NCBI GenBank assembly: GCA_022484695.1
Contig: JAKVKU010000010.1
Location: 1 to 64,000, forward strand
Source of the DNA: Lactobacillus sp.
GTDB lineage: Bacteria; Bacillota; Bacilli; Lactobacillales; Lactobacillaceae
Length of the DNA stretch: 64,000 nucleotides
Direction of reading: 5' to 3'
A model generated the notes under the pieces. It saw only the letters and a program-made list of their open reading frames with translations, was not told the DNA's origin and did not search any database. Both the position numbers and the translations under genes were made by a program. This document shows, in pieces, positions 13,834 through 22,271 of this stretch (position 1 is the stretch's first letter; the number at the start of each line of letters is the position of its first letter).

Positions 13834-16632
13834 TTGAATAAACCACAGCAATGGTGGCAGAAAATCAAAAGCTTTTTCAAACGAATCGGAAACTTCTTTA
13901 CTTATGACGTGAACCCCGAAAAACAAGAGTTGGCCACAGAGCAGACCCCAAAACCTGGGGCTGATGCTTCTTGGTACCAGCGCTTTATTTTCTACTTTAA
14001 TGTGACAATCGGCTCAATTAAAACTTTGCTTCTAATTGTGATCAGTGCCGCCATTATCTTCTTTAGTTTAGTGGTGGGTGTTGGTTTAGGCTATTTTGCT
14101 TCATTGGCCAATCAAGAAGATGTCCCAAGTTATCAGAGCATGAAGAACCAAATTGAGGACTCCAACGAATCGGCGGCTTTTTATTTCGCCCATAACGACA
14201 AACTTGGTAACCTCACCACAGATTTAATCCGTACCCCCGTCAAAAGTAATGAGATTTCTCCGTATTTGAAAAAAGCTATTGTTGCGACTGAAGACGAGTA
14301 TTTCTATCAACATCACGGCGTTGTGCCCAAGGCAATCTCCCGGGCAATGATTTCTGACATAACCGGTGTGGGTACCCAAACCGGGGGGTCAACGTTGACC
14401 CAACAGTTGGTTAAAATGAAAATCCTCTCTTCAGAAACAACGTTTAAACGGAAAGCAATTGAAATTCTCCTGGCCGTGCGCCTGGACAATTACTTCACCA
14501 AGTCCCAGATCTTAACCGACTACCTTAACGCTGCTACTTTTGGCCGCAATAATAAAGGCCAAAACGTGGGTGGTGTGGAACAGGCGGCCCTGGGTTATTT
14601 TGGCAAGCACGCCAAAGACCTGACCCTGGCTGAATCGGCCTTTATTGCCGGCCTGCCCCAAAGCCCCAGCGTCTATACCCCTTACACCCAAAGCGGCAGT
14701 TTGAAAAAAGACGTCTCTGCGGGCTTAGATCGGAAGAACACCGTTTTATTCCGGATGTATCGCCATAACGATATCACCAAAGCCGAATATGATGCGGCCA
14801 AAAAAGTTGATCTGGTCAGTGAATTCCAAGCTAAAGCCACGCCGGAAAAAGAAAATCGTGGCTATGGCTATGTTTACAATTTAGTCACCGTTGAAGCCCG
14901 GGATATCTTAATTGACCAGCTCATCAAAGATGACGGTAAAAATGTCACCAAAGTCCGCGACAGCAAGGAAGATTATAATACTTACTGGAACCAGGCAGAT
15001 CAATTGTTGCGGCAAAAAGGTTACCGGGTCTATAGCACCTTAGACCGTAATATTTACGATAAGATGCAAACTGCGGCTAGACAATACGCCCCTTACCTGG
15101 GGCAATCCCGGACCTCAACAATCACTGATCCGGTGACCCAACAGCCCACAAGCTTTACCGAATATGTGCAAAACGGGACTGTTTTATTGGATAACCAGAC
15201 CGGTTCAGTCCTAGGTTTTGTGGGGGGCCGGGACTTTAACAAGTTCCAATTAAACCACGCCTTTGACACCAAGCGCTCCCCGGGGTCATCCATTAAGCCC
15301 ATGTTGGTCTATGGCCCAGCGGTGGATAACAAATTGATCAATACGCAATCCCAGATTGCCGATTTCCCGGTTAGCTTCAGTGGTTACTTCCCCACGGACT
15401 TTGGCCAACAAGTGCAAAACCGGTTTATTTCCGCCAGTGAGGCTTTGGCCGAATCCTACAATATCCCTGCTGTTAACATCTATAACGCTCTGGGTAAAGG
15501 TAAAGCCACGAAGACTTACATGCAAAAAATGGGGATCCACCTCAGCGACAAAGAATATAGCGAATTGGGCTTAGCCTTGGGCGGGACCAAAGACGGCTTA
15601 ACTGTTTTACAACAAGCCAGTGCTTTTTCCACCTTCTCCAACGGCGGTGAGCATGTCACACCCCATGTGATTCAAAAAATCACAGACCCTTCTGGTAAAG
15701 TCTTGTATCAAGCGCCGGAAACTAAAAAGAAGGTCTTTTCTAAAGCCACAACGTATATCATGCAGCAAATGCTGTCTGGCGTTGTCCAACAAGGGACCGC
15801 TTCTAGTTTGAATAATGGTCAAATTCCTTTTTCCACTAAGAATATTATTGGTAAGACTGGGACCTCTAATGATTACCGGGACATTTGGTTCATTGGCTCC
15901 ACCCCAGGGATCACCATGGCCTCTTGGATTGGTTATGATAATTTCTATGGCCATAACTACAACTTAGATGAATCGGCCAGTGATAGTAACTTGACTTATT
16001 GGGCCAATATTTTGGCAACCATTTATCGCACGGACCCTAGCATCTTTAAGCTCAGTCAAAAGATGACCAAGCCTGATGATGTCAAAGAGGCCAGCGTCTT
16101 AGCCAGTACCGGGACACTGCCAGGATCGGTGGATTATGAAGGTTCATCTGCTCGGGTCAATAGTGGCACTAAAGTTAAAGCTTACTATAACGACAGCGAT
16201 GCTAAAGCCGCCAGTTATAAGTTTGGTATTGGTGGCAGTGATAAGAACTATCGCTTATTCTGGCAAAACTACTTTGGCCAAAGCAATGACTACGCCGTCA
16301 CTTCCACTTACACCGGAAAGACGGTGCGCAGTAAATCTGCTGAAGTTGAAGATCGTTACTACTATAGCAACGGCTCCTACGGCACTTATGGCAGTTTTGG
16401 CACCGGCACGTATAGTGGCTATAGCCAAGGCAACTACAGTGGGAACACCACGACCCGCAGTCCCACGGGCAATGGCACGGCTGCCAATAACAACCAACTC
16501 TATAACCAATATGGCACCAACCAATACAACCCTTCTAACTATGGGGGCAGTACCACCTACAATACCTATGGCACCACGGGTACGGGCACTGGGACAACTG
16601 GTAATACCAGAACCACCACCAATGGCTATTAA
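13834..16632 (+). CDS. pbp1A: Class A penicillin-binding protein (PBP1A), bifunctional, with Gly/Tyr/Thr-rich tail
   Basis: A 932-residue peptidoglycan polymerase. A short cytoplasmic head is followed by a membrane helix (about 58-88). The GT51 glycosyltransferase domain carries TEDEYFYQHHG (catalytic Glu about 153) and TGGSTLTQQLVK. The transpeptidase domain carries SxxK (Ser485-Lys488, in RSPGSSIKP), SYN (541-543) and KTGT (from 674). Residues about 842-932 are a low-complexity tail of Gly, Tyr, Thr, Asn and Ser repeats, outside the catalytic domains. The start is TTG 13834, 8 bases after AAAGGTGG. The gene stands alone with its own terminator. Confidence 0.95.
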   Translation: MNKPQQWWQKIKSFFKRIGNFFTYDVNPEKQELATEQTPKPGADASWYQRFIFYFNVTIGSIKTLLLIVISAAIIFFSLVVGVGLGYFASLANQEDVPSYQSMKNQIEDSNESAAFYFAHNDKLGNLTTDLIRTPVKSNEISPYLKKAIVATEDEYFYQHHGVVPKAISRAMISDITGVGTQTGGSTLTQQLVKMKILSSETTFKRKAIEILLAVRLDNYFTKSQILTDYLNAATFGRNNKGQNVGGVEQAALGYFGKHAKDLTLAESAFIAGLPQSPSVYTPYTQSGSLKKDVSAGLDRKNTVLFRMYRHNDITKAEYDAAKKVDLVSEFQAKATPEKENRGYGYVYNLVTVEARDILIDQLIKDDGKNVTKVRDSKEDYNTYWNQADQLLRQKGYRVYSTLDRNIYDKMQTAARQYAPYLGQSRTSTITDPVTQQPTSFTEYVQNGTVLLDNQTGSVLGFVGGRDFNKFQLNHAFDTKRSPGSSIKPMLVYGPAVDNKLINTQSQIADFPVSFSGYFPTDFGQQVQNRFISASEALAESYNIPAVNIYNALGKGKATKTYMQKMGIHLSDKEYSELGLALGGTKDGLTVLQQASAFSTFSNGGEHVTPHVIQKITDPSGKVLYQAPETKKKVFSKATTYIMQQMLSGVVQQGTASSLNNGQIPFSTKNIIGKTGTSNDYRDIWFIGSTPGITMASWIGYDNFYGHNYNLDESASDSNLTYWANILATIYRTDPSIFKLSQKMTKPDDVKEASVLASTGTLPGSVDYEGSSARVNSGTKVKAYYNDSDAKAASYKFGIGGSDKNYRLFWQNYFGQSNDYAVTSTYTGKTVRSKSAEVEDRYYYSNGSYGTYGSFGTGTYSGYSQGNYSGNTTTRSPTGNGTAANNNQLYNQYGTNQYNPSNYGGSTTYNTYGTTGTGTGTTGNTRTTTNGY

Positions 16633-16637
16633 GGCCT

Positions 16638-16676
16638 GAAAAAAACAGATGACGGCAATTCGTCATCTTTTTTTTT
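16638..16676. terminator. Terminator after pbp1A
   Basis: AGATGACG (16647-16654) / CGTCATCT (16661-16668), preceded by an A-run and followed by T9. It can also act on the converging hydrolase gene. Confidence 0.92.
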
Positions 16677-16688
16677 GCGCTGATGCGC

Positions 16689-17546
16689 TTATTTAATGAA
16701 CGCTAAAACCGCTTGGTCGATCACTGGATCAAAGAAACGGACATCGATATGTTGGCCCCCACTCAGTTTTAAAATATCATGCGCGACCCCGACCCCCTGC
16801 AGTTTGGCCGCCAGCAATTGGGCTTGTTCAAAAGGCACCCAATCATCCGCATCCCCTTGCAGCAATAACGTTTTTGGCACACCAGCTTTGACGTAGTTCA
16901 CGGGACTGGCCTGCTGTAAGGCGACTGGATCAACTTGCATCTGCCCCACCAAAAAGTTCATGGGGGCAAGGTAGTCAAACTGTTGGTCAGCAGATATCGT
17001 TTTAAGCTGTTGCTTAGCTAAGGCAGCCAAATCCGTGGGGGCATAATAAGCTACTACCTGCTTGATTGGCGTACTGGGACCCAGGAGCTGTTGGCTAAGC
17101 TGGCTTTGCCCCATGGTATAGGCACTGACCAAGGCCACTTGGCCCCCGGCCGAATCCCCCATCAAGGTCACCTGCTGCAAATCTAAGTGGTAAGTGGCCT
17201 GCTGGGTAGCCAAATACGCCAAAGCTTGGCGCACGTCTTGCACCTGGGCTGGAAAGGCTGCTTCTGAGCCCATATGATAATCCATGCTGGCCACCACAAA
17301 GCCAGCCCGGGCCAAAAATACTAGCTCCGGTAGATAAGATGCGCGATCCATCATCTGCCAACTGCCCCCAGATAGCCAAAGCACCACGGGATGGTCCCCT
17401 TCATTGGCATAATCAAAGGGCAGGAGTAGATCCAATTGCCAATCTCTTCTGGTTTGATTGAACCAATAGGGGGTATTTTGATAGGTTAGATTAGGGATCA
17501 ACGTCACCCGTTGATGGTGTTGGGCCGGTATCTTAAAAATTTGCAT
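16689..17546 (-). CDS. Alpha/beta hydrolase (esterase, carbohydrate-esterase/lipase-like)
   Basis: A 285-residue esterase of the BD-FAE/hormone-sensitive-lipase type. Seen: the oxyanion-hole region VVLWLSGGSWQMMDR (about 58-72), nucleophile elbow LMGDSAGGQVAL (Ser in GDSAG, about 132), an acid-containing GDADDWVPFEQA and His in GGQHIDVRFF near the end. Substrates are probably short acyl or acetyl esters; the exact one is unknown. The start is ATG 17546, 9 bases after GGAGG; the 26 residues upstream in the longer frame are not supported. It is divergent to the iron-type dehydrogenase gene. Confidence 0.85.
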   Translation of the reverse strand: MQIFKIPAQHHQRVTLIPNLTYQNTPYWFNQTRRDWQLDLLLPFDYANEGDHPVVLWLSGGSWQMMDRASYLPELVFLARAGFVVASMDYHMGSEAAFPAQVQDVRQALAYLATQQATYHLDLQQVTLMGDSAGGQVALVSAYTMGQSQLSQQLLGPSTPIKQVVAYYAPTDLAALAKQQLKTISADQQFDYLAPMNFLVGQMQVDPVALQQASPVNYVKAGVPKTLLLQGDADDWVPFEQAQLLAAKLQGVGVAHDILKLSGGQHIDVRFFDPVIDQAVLAFIK

Positions 17547-17667
17547 ATAGCATGACCTCCAGAGCTTATTTGAATGGTTATCCGTTGACTTAACATATTT
17601 TGTTGCGTAAACTGAATTTATCAATTTTTTCGATAGAACTTATTTTCAATACTTGGGAGGCATTAGC

Positions 17668-18747
17668 ATGTCAAAAATTAACGCAGCCAGTGAAATTCGT
17701 CCCGGCGCTAATCGTTACGTCACCGGGCAACATGTTTTAGAGAACTTACCAGCTTACTTAGCCGACTTTGGCAACTGCACCATCATCACTGGGGAACAAT
17801 CATTTAAGATTTTCACCGAATTTTACGGTCAAACCCCGGCATTGCCCCTTTATCGCTATGATGGCACCGCCAGCGACGAAAATGCCCAAGCCCTAGCCGA
17901 TGAGATTCACCAAACCGATACCATTATTGGCATTGGTGGCGGGCGCTTATTAGATACGGCTAAAAATACCGCTGAACGCTTAAACGCCAACTTCATCGCC
18001 ATTCCTACCTTGATTTCCAACTGTGCGCCTTATACCCCAATCGGGGCTATCTATCAACCCGACCACACCTTTAAGCGGGTAGCTTATTTTAAAAATGCCC
18101 CTAGCTTGACTTTGGTGGATTGGGATCTCCTGTTGCATACCCCTAAGGACTACTTAATTGCCGGTATCGGCGATACTTTGGCCAAGTGGTATGAGATTGA
18201 GGCTTTAACCAGAAACCTCTCAGAAGCTCAAAAAACCGGCTTCATTCGCATTGGCATCGCCACTGCCAAGGAGATCCTCACCATCCTCTTAGCAGATGCC
18301 GATCAAGCTTTACAAGATCTAGCCCGGCAAACGGTTAGCCCTGCCTTTGGTAAAATTGCCGACAGCGTGGTGGGCATTGCCGGCACCGTCGGCGGTTTTG
18401 CGGCTGAATATGGCCGCATGGCCGGCGCCCACGCGGTGCATAATGGTTTATCCCATATTCCCGCCACCCATGAAATTTTACATGGATCAAAAGTCGCTTA
18501 TGGTATTTTAGTCCAGTTGGCTTATACCCAAGATTTTGCTGAAATCAGCCAATTACAGCCCTTTTATGCCAAAATTGGCCTGCCCACCCACTTAGCACAG
18601 CTACATGTCTCCACAGCAGACGACCAAGAAGCGCTTTTTGAAGCCGCCCAAGAAGCGGCCAGTGACCATGAAAGTTTCCGGCTCATCGATCCGGACATTA
18701 CCACCCAAGGCGTCTTAGATGCCATGGCTGCCGTGGAAAAAATCTAA
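17668..18747 (+). CDS. Iron-containing alcohol dehydrogenase family protein (GldA/HcxA-like)
   Basis: A 359-residue NAD(P)-dependent oxidoreductase. Seen: GIGGGRLLDTAK (about 89-100, dinucleotide binding), GIGDTLAKWYE (metal Asp, about 170) and AHAVHNGLSHIPATHEILHG, which gives the two His ligands. Relatives include glycerol dehydrogenase and the E. coli hydroxycarboxylate dehydrogenase HcxA; the fit to GldA is incomplete, so the substrate is left open. ATG 17668 follows GGGAGG by 7 bases. It stands alone, divergent from the esterase, and ends in a bidirectional terminator shared with ccpA. Confidence 0.85.
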   Translation: MSKINAASEIRPGANRYVTGQHVLENLPAYLADFGNCTIITGEQSFKIFTEFYGQTPALPLYRYDGTASDENAQALADEIHQTDTIIGIGGGRLLDTAKNTAERLNANFIAIPTLISNCAPYTPIGAIYQPDHTFKRVAYFKNAPSLTLVDWDLLLHTPKDYLIAGIGDTLAKWYEIEALTRNLSEAQKTGFIRIGIATAKEILTILLADADQALQDLARQTVSPAFGKIADSVVGIAGTVGGFAAEYGRMAGAHAVHNGLSHIPATHEILHGSKVAYGILVQLAYTQDFAEISQLQPFYAKIGLPTHLAQLHVSTADDQEALFEAAQEAASDHESFRLIDPDITTQGVLDAMAAVEKI

Positions 18748-18754
18748 CAAAACT

Positions 18755-18800
18755 AAAAAAAGCTACCTTTAGAAAATATCACATCTAAAGGTAGCTTTTT
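18755..18800. terminator. Bidirectional terminator between the dehydrogenase and ccpA
   Basis: Arms AAAAAAGCTACCTTTAGA (ends 18772) and TCTAAAGGTAGCTTTTT (from 18784) with an 11-base loop; A-run and T-run flank it. Confidence 0.94.
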
Positions 18801-18806
18801 GCATGA

Positions 18807-19811
18807 TTAACCCTTGGTAGAACCCCGTTCAACCATGTCATAAGGTAGTAAAATCGTCTTTTCTTCGATTTCTTCTTTGTTCATCATCTTGGTCAATAAC
18901 CGCATCGCTACCGCACCAATATCATATAAAGGTTGGCTGATAGAGGTCAGCTTAGGCCGGACGATATCCGTTAAAATCGTGTTGTTACTGGTGATCAGCT
19001 GGAATTCATCAGGTACTTTGATGCCATGATCCAACATGCCATTAAGCACACCAACGGCCAGTTCATCATCGATCACATAAGCTGCCGTGGCACCAGCCGC
19101 TGTCAATTGGGACCACAAAGCTTCCCCAGCTTTATAACTATAGTCAGTTTCAAAGACCAAGCTTTCATCATAAGGTAATTGATTAGCTTTTAAAGCATCT
19201 TTATAACCCTGCAGGCGGTATTGACTATTGATTGGATAAGACAAGCTACCGCTGATAAAGGCGATTTTTTGATTGCCATCTTTGATCAATTTATCCACCA
19301 CAAATTTAGAAGCTTCTTGATAGTCAATATTCACACTACCTACTTGGGCATCGGGGTCAATGGTGCCGGCTAAAACGACGGGCGTCTTGGAACGGGAAAA
19401 TTTTGCTCTGACCTCGTCAGATAAAGTATGCCCCATATAAATCAAGCCATCCACTTGTTTGGCCAATAAGTTGTTTAAGACTTGAACTTCTTTTTGACCA
19501 CTTTCATCGGAATTAGCTAAGATAATATTATACTTATACATCGTGGCCACGTCATCGATCCCCCGGGCCAAAGATGAAAAGTAAATATTAGTCACATCGG
19601 GGATAATGACCCCAACTGTGGTGGTTTTTTTGCTGGCTAAGCCCCGGGCAACCGCATTGGGACGATAATCTAGTTCCTCAATGACTTTTAAGACCCGTTG
19701 GCGGGTAGCTGGTTTCACATTGGGATTGCCATTGACAACCCGAGATACTGTGGCCATAGAGACATTAGCCTCTCTGGCGACATCGTAGATGGTGATGGTT
19801 TGTTTATCCAT
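18807..19811 (-). CDS. ccpA: Catabolite control protein A
   Basis: A 334-residue LacI/GalR-family master regulator of carbon catabolite control, which binds cre sites together with HPr-Ser-P. Seen: N-terminal HTH ITIYDVAREANVSMATVSRV (about 6-25), the hinge YRPNAVARGLASKKTTTVG, and a periplasmic-binding-like core with IDDELAVGVLNG and a C-terminal LLPYDMVERGS. Its place divergent to pepQ is the classical lactobacillar ccpA locus. GGAGG lies upstream of ATG 19811. The -35 box of its promoter is covered by a cre-like site, indicating autoregulation. Confidence 0.97.
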   Translation of the reverse strand: MDKQTITIYDVAREANVSMATVSRVVNGNPNVKPATRQRVLKVIEELDYRPNAVARGLASKKTTTVGVIIPDVTNIYFSSLARGIDDVATMYKYNIILANSDESGQKEVQVLNNLLAKQVDGLIYMGHTLSDEVRAKFSRSKTPVVLAGTIDPDAQVGSVNIDYQEASKFVVDKLIKDGNQKIAFISGSLSYPINSQYRLQGYKDALKANQLPYDESLVFETDYSYKAGEALWSQLTAAGATAAYVIDDELAVGVLNGMLDHGIKVPDEFQLITSNNTILTDIVRPKLTSISQPLYDIGAVAMRLLTKMMNKEEIEEKTILLPYDMVERGSTKG

Positions 19812-19866
19812 GAAAAAATTTCCTCCAATATATTTTTAATATTACCGTTTTCAATTATCAAAATAT

Positions 19867-19895
19867 AATTTAACATTGTTAAACCAAAAATGCAA
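19867..19895 (-). promoter_or_regulatory. ccpA promoter
   Basis: On the minus strand, -35 TTGCAT (19890-19895), a 17-base spacer and -10 TAAATT (19867-19872). The -35 overlaps the cre-like element. Confidence 0.6.
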
Positions 19896-19904
19896 GCGTT
19901 TTTA
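19890..19904 (+). promoter_or_regulatory. cre-like operator shared by ccpA and pepQ
   Basis: ATGCAAGCGTTTTTAT fits the catabolite-responsive-element consensus WTGNAANCGNWNNCW except for the last C. It lies between the two divergent genes. A cre at this position controlling both genes is known from other lactobacilli, and CcpA binding here is inferred. Confidence 0.65.
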
Positions 19905-19906
19905 TG

Positions 19907-19924
19907 AAACTTTCATGAAAGTTT
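19907..19924. promoter_or_regulatory. Perfect 18-bp palindrome in the ccpA/pepQ intergenic region
   Basis: AAACTTTCATGAAAGTTT reads the same on both strands and lies 3 bases after the cre-like site, about 25 bases upstream of the pepQ promoter. It has the size and symmetry of an operator for a dimeric regulator; the regulator is unknown. Confidence 0.5.
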
Positions 19925-19948
19925 TTCAACTTTCCAACTAAGCGTTTT

Positions 19949-19980
19949 TTGAAAACAGGTCTGAAGAAGCATGCTATAAT
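19949..19980 (+). promoter_or_regulatory. pepQ promoter (extended -10)
   Basis: TGCTATAAT, an extended -10 with TATAAT at 19975-19980. The nearest -35-like TTGAAA (19949) has a 20-base spacer, so recognition probably depends on the extended -10. Confidence 0.55.
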
Positions 19981-20010
19981 TATTTGCAAAGATAGAAAGG
20001 TCGTTGACAA

Positions 20011-21111
20011 ATGGATAATTTAGACAAGTTAAGACAATGGACCCAAGAACAACACTTAGATGTAACTTATGTAAGTGATCCCATCAACATTAATTACTAC
20101 ACCCACTTTTTAAGCGATCCCCATGAGCGGACCTTGGGATTATTTGTATTTCCAGACCATGATCCCTTCATTTTTGCCCCGGCTTTAGAAGTCGAATCGG
20201 TCAAGGCAGTGGGTTGGCCTTATGAGGTATTTGGTTATTTAGACCACGAAAATGCCTATGAAATGATTGCCGATTTGATCAAAGCCCGGGTGAAAAATCC
20301 GGTGAATTGGGCCATTGAAAAAGAGCAGTTGCAAGTCAGCCGCTATGAAGCGTTGATCAACTACTTCCCAGAAGCCGTGTTTAATGTCAATGCCACTGAT
20401 TTCATTGAGCAGCAGCGGTTATATAAGACCCCGGCTGAAATTGAATTAATGCTTGCTGCCGGCCGGGAAGCTGATGAGGCTTTCAAGGTGGGCTTTAACG
20501 CTGTTTCCAGTGAACGAACTGAGCAACAAGTCGTCGCTGAAATCGAGTACCATATGATGGCCCAAGGGGTGATGCACATGAGTTTTGATACCATCGTGCA
20601 AAGTGGCCCCAATGCCGCTAATCCCCACGGTGCCCCTCTACCGGAAAAAATCAAGCCTAATGCGTTGGTCTTGTTTGATCTAGGGACCGACCACAAGGGT
20701 TATATGAGTGATGCCTCAAGAACCATTGCTTATGGCAAAATCGATGCCAAATCAAAAGATATCTATGATGTTTGTCTAACCGCTCAATTGGCGGCTATGG
20801 ACGCTGCAAAACCGGGCATTACTGCCGCTCAATTGGATAAAGTCGCCCGGGATATTATTACAAAAGCCGGCTATGGCGATTACTTCATTCACCGCTTGGG
20901 GCATGGCTTAGGCACATCGGTCCATGAATTCCCATCAATTATGGCTGGTAATGATCTGGTTTTAGAACCAGGCATGTGTTTTTCCATTGAACCGGGTATT
21001 TATATCCCCGATGTTGCCGGCGTCCGCATTGAAGATTGTGTGCACATCACCACGACTGGTTGTGAACCCTTTACCCATACCCCAAAGACCTTACAAACCT
21101 TCCCGTTGTAA
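20011..21111 (+). CDS. pepQ: Xaa-Pro dipeptidase PepQ (prolidase)
   Basis: A 366-residue M24B metallopeptidase that cleaves X-Pro dipeptides in the cytoplasm. Seen: an N-terminal creatinase-like domain, then metal ligands in order LFDLGTDHKGYMSDASRT (two Asp), HRLGHGLGTSVHE (His), CFSIEPGIYI (Glu) and GVRIEDCVH (Glu). This is the complete pita-bread five-ligand set. AGAAAGG precedes ATG 20011. It is divergent from ccpA with a cre-like element between, so glucose-dependent control is likely. A strong terminator follows. Confidence 0.96.
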   Translation: MDNLDKLRQWTQEQHLDVTYVSDPININYYTHFLSDPHERTLGLFVFPDHDPFIFAPALEVESVKAVGWPYEVFGYLDHENAYEMIADLIKARVKNPVNWAIEKEQLQVSRYEALINYFPEAVFNVNATDFIEQQRLYKTPAEIELMLAAGREADEAFKVGFNAVSSERTEQQVVAEIEYHMMAQGVMHMSFDTIVQSGPNAANPHGAPLPEKIKPNALVLFDLGTDHKGYMSDASRTIAYGKIDAKSKDIYDVCLTAQLAAMDAAKPGITAAQLDKVARDIITKAGYGDYFIHRLGHGLGTSVHEFPSIMAGNDLVLEPGMCFSIEPGIYIPDVAGVRIEDCVHITTTGCEPFTHTPKTLQTFPL

Positions 21112-21126
21112 GCCAATTGTTGGCAC

Positions 21127-21157
21127 AAAAAAATCAGCCCTGACGGCTGATTTTTTT
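21127..21157. terminator. Bidirectional terminator between pepQ and the YtxH gene
   Basis: AAAAAAATCAGCC / GGCTGATTTTTTT with a 5-base loop. A small GCCAA/TTGGC hairpin precedes it. Confidence 0.94.
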
Positions 21158-21168
21158 GTTTGCGGAAA

Positions 21169-21687
21169 TTACTCCGGCTTATCTGCAACTGGTGTGCTTG
21201 GTGCATCCGGGGCTTCTTCTCCAGCTTCTTTAGCTTCTTGAAAAGCCGATTGAACCGTTTCATTAGCCGCCGCTTCGTTATTATCGGTGGCATCAATGAC
21301 GATATCATCATAGTTTTCTTTGTCAGTTTTCCCTTTGTTTAACTGGGTGTTAGCGGCGTCAAAGTGATTCCGCAAATTAGACGTGACATTGTCAAAAGAA
21401 TCCTTAGCCTGGGCTTTTTTTTGTTCCAAATCTAAGTCACTTAACGTATCCGAGGTCTTATCTAACAACTGACCCAATTTTTCTGAGGAACTGTCCTTCA
21501 CATCAGCAGCGGCATCATTGGCATAATCATAATAAACTTTACCGCGACTGGTAATTTTGTCCTTCAAATCTCTTAGCTTAGCTTGGGTTTCTTCTCCGGT
21601 TCTAGGTGCCAACAACAAAGCCGCACTAAAAGCGGTGCTGGCGCCCAGGATGAAGCCTAATAAAAAATGACCTTCATGTTTACTCAT
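21169..21687 (-). CDS. YtxH-domain membrane-anchored protein
   Basis: A 172-residue protein. Residues about 7-28 form the YtxH N-terminal membrane segment (FLLGFILGASTAFSAALLLA) followed by the typical PRTGEETQAKL. The rest is long, helical and strongly charged (Asp, Lys, Glu, Ala), probably coiled and cytoplasmic, ending in a Pro/Ala-rich segment. YtxH proteins are envelope-associated with stress links and no enzyme activity. It lies 25 bases downstream of the DUF948 gene, a pair conserved in Firmicutes, so joint expression is likely. Confidence 0.88.
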   Translation of the reverse strand: MSKHEGHFLLGFILGASTAFSAALLLAPRTGEETQAKLRDLKDKITSRGKVYYDYANDAAADVKDSSSEKLGQLLDKTSDTLSDLDLEQKKAQAKDSFDNVTSNLRNHFDAANTQLNKGKTDKENYDDIVIDATDNNEAAANETVQSAFQEAKEAGEEAPDAPSTPVADKPE

Positions 21688-21712
21688 ATTGCGTTACCTC
21701 CAAATTCTAACC

Positions 21713-22132
21713 CTATTGTTTACGTGCTCTGCGAAAACGGCTAAAGGCCCCAACGCCCCGGGCAACGATACCCAATTTACCCGAGGATTCAGCAGCATTC
21801 GTGACCCGGCTGGCAAGATTTCTGGAACTGGCGTTTAAATCCTGTAGGCTTTCACCTAAGTCACCAGCAGCTTGGAAGACGGGGTCAATTTCTTTGACCT
21901 TCCCATTGACGTCGTCTAATAGCTTGTTGCTCTTATCCAAAAGCCCTTCAACCTGGGTGGATAACACTTCTGCCTTATTGTTGACAATATCCACCGTCTG
22001 GTTCACCAGTTTCACACTGCTTTGAAGTTCCGTCATGATCTTGCTGATCTTGGTTAAAAAGACCACAAGGAAAATAACTAAAATCAAAAAAGCAATCGCT
22101 GCGATTAGTGCTGCAATTTCACTACCTGACAC
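21713..22132 (-). CDS. DUF948 membrane-anchored protein
   Basis: A 139-residue protein with an N-terminal transmembrane helix (ALIAAIAFLILVIFLVVFL, about 7-25), a long helical stretch (LVNQTVDIVNNKAEVLSTQV, DKSNKLLDDVNGKVKEID) resembling methyl-accepting or Apo-E-like coiled coils, and a basic C-terminus. The function of DUF948 is unknown; pairing with YtxH is common. The start chosen is GTG 22132, 9 bases after GGAGG; the nearer ATG would leave only 3 bases of spacing. Confidence 0.85.
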   Translation of the reverse strand: MSGSEIAALIAAIAFLILVIFLVVFLTKISKIMTELQSSVKLVNQTVDIVNNKAEVLSTQVEGLLDKSNKLLDDVNGKVKEIDPVFQAAGDLGESLQDLNASSRNLASRVTNAAESSGKLGIVARGVGAFSRFRRARKQ

Positions 22133-22271
22133 ATTCATCAACCTCCGAAATGTTCAATTAATAATTTTAGCATATCATTAATTGGCAACGACTACAATTA
22201 TTGGAAATGCTTTTCTTTCATCTAGCCTGCATGTTAAACTTATTTCTATACTGATTGTCTTGGAGGATATC

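Noticed and set aside
15607..15954. Antisense open frame inside pbp1A
   Set aside because: No ribosome site and fully explained by the sense gene.
16136..16639. A 167-residue open frame in the 3' part of pbp1A
   Set aside because: Shadow frame over the repetitive Gly/Tyr/Thr tail; the pbp1A frame is continuous and has the catalytic motifs.
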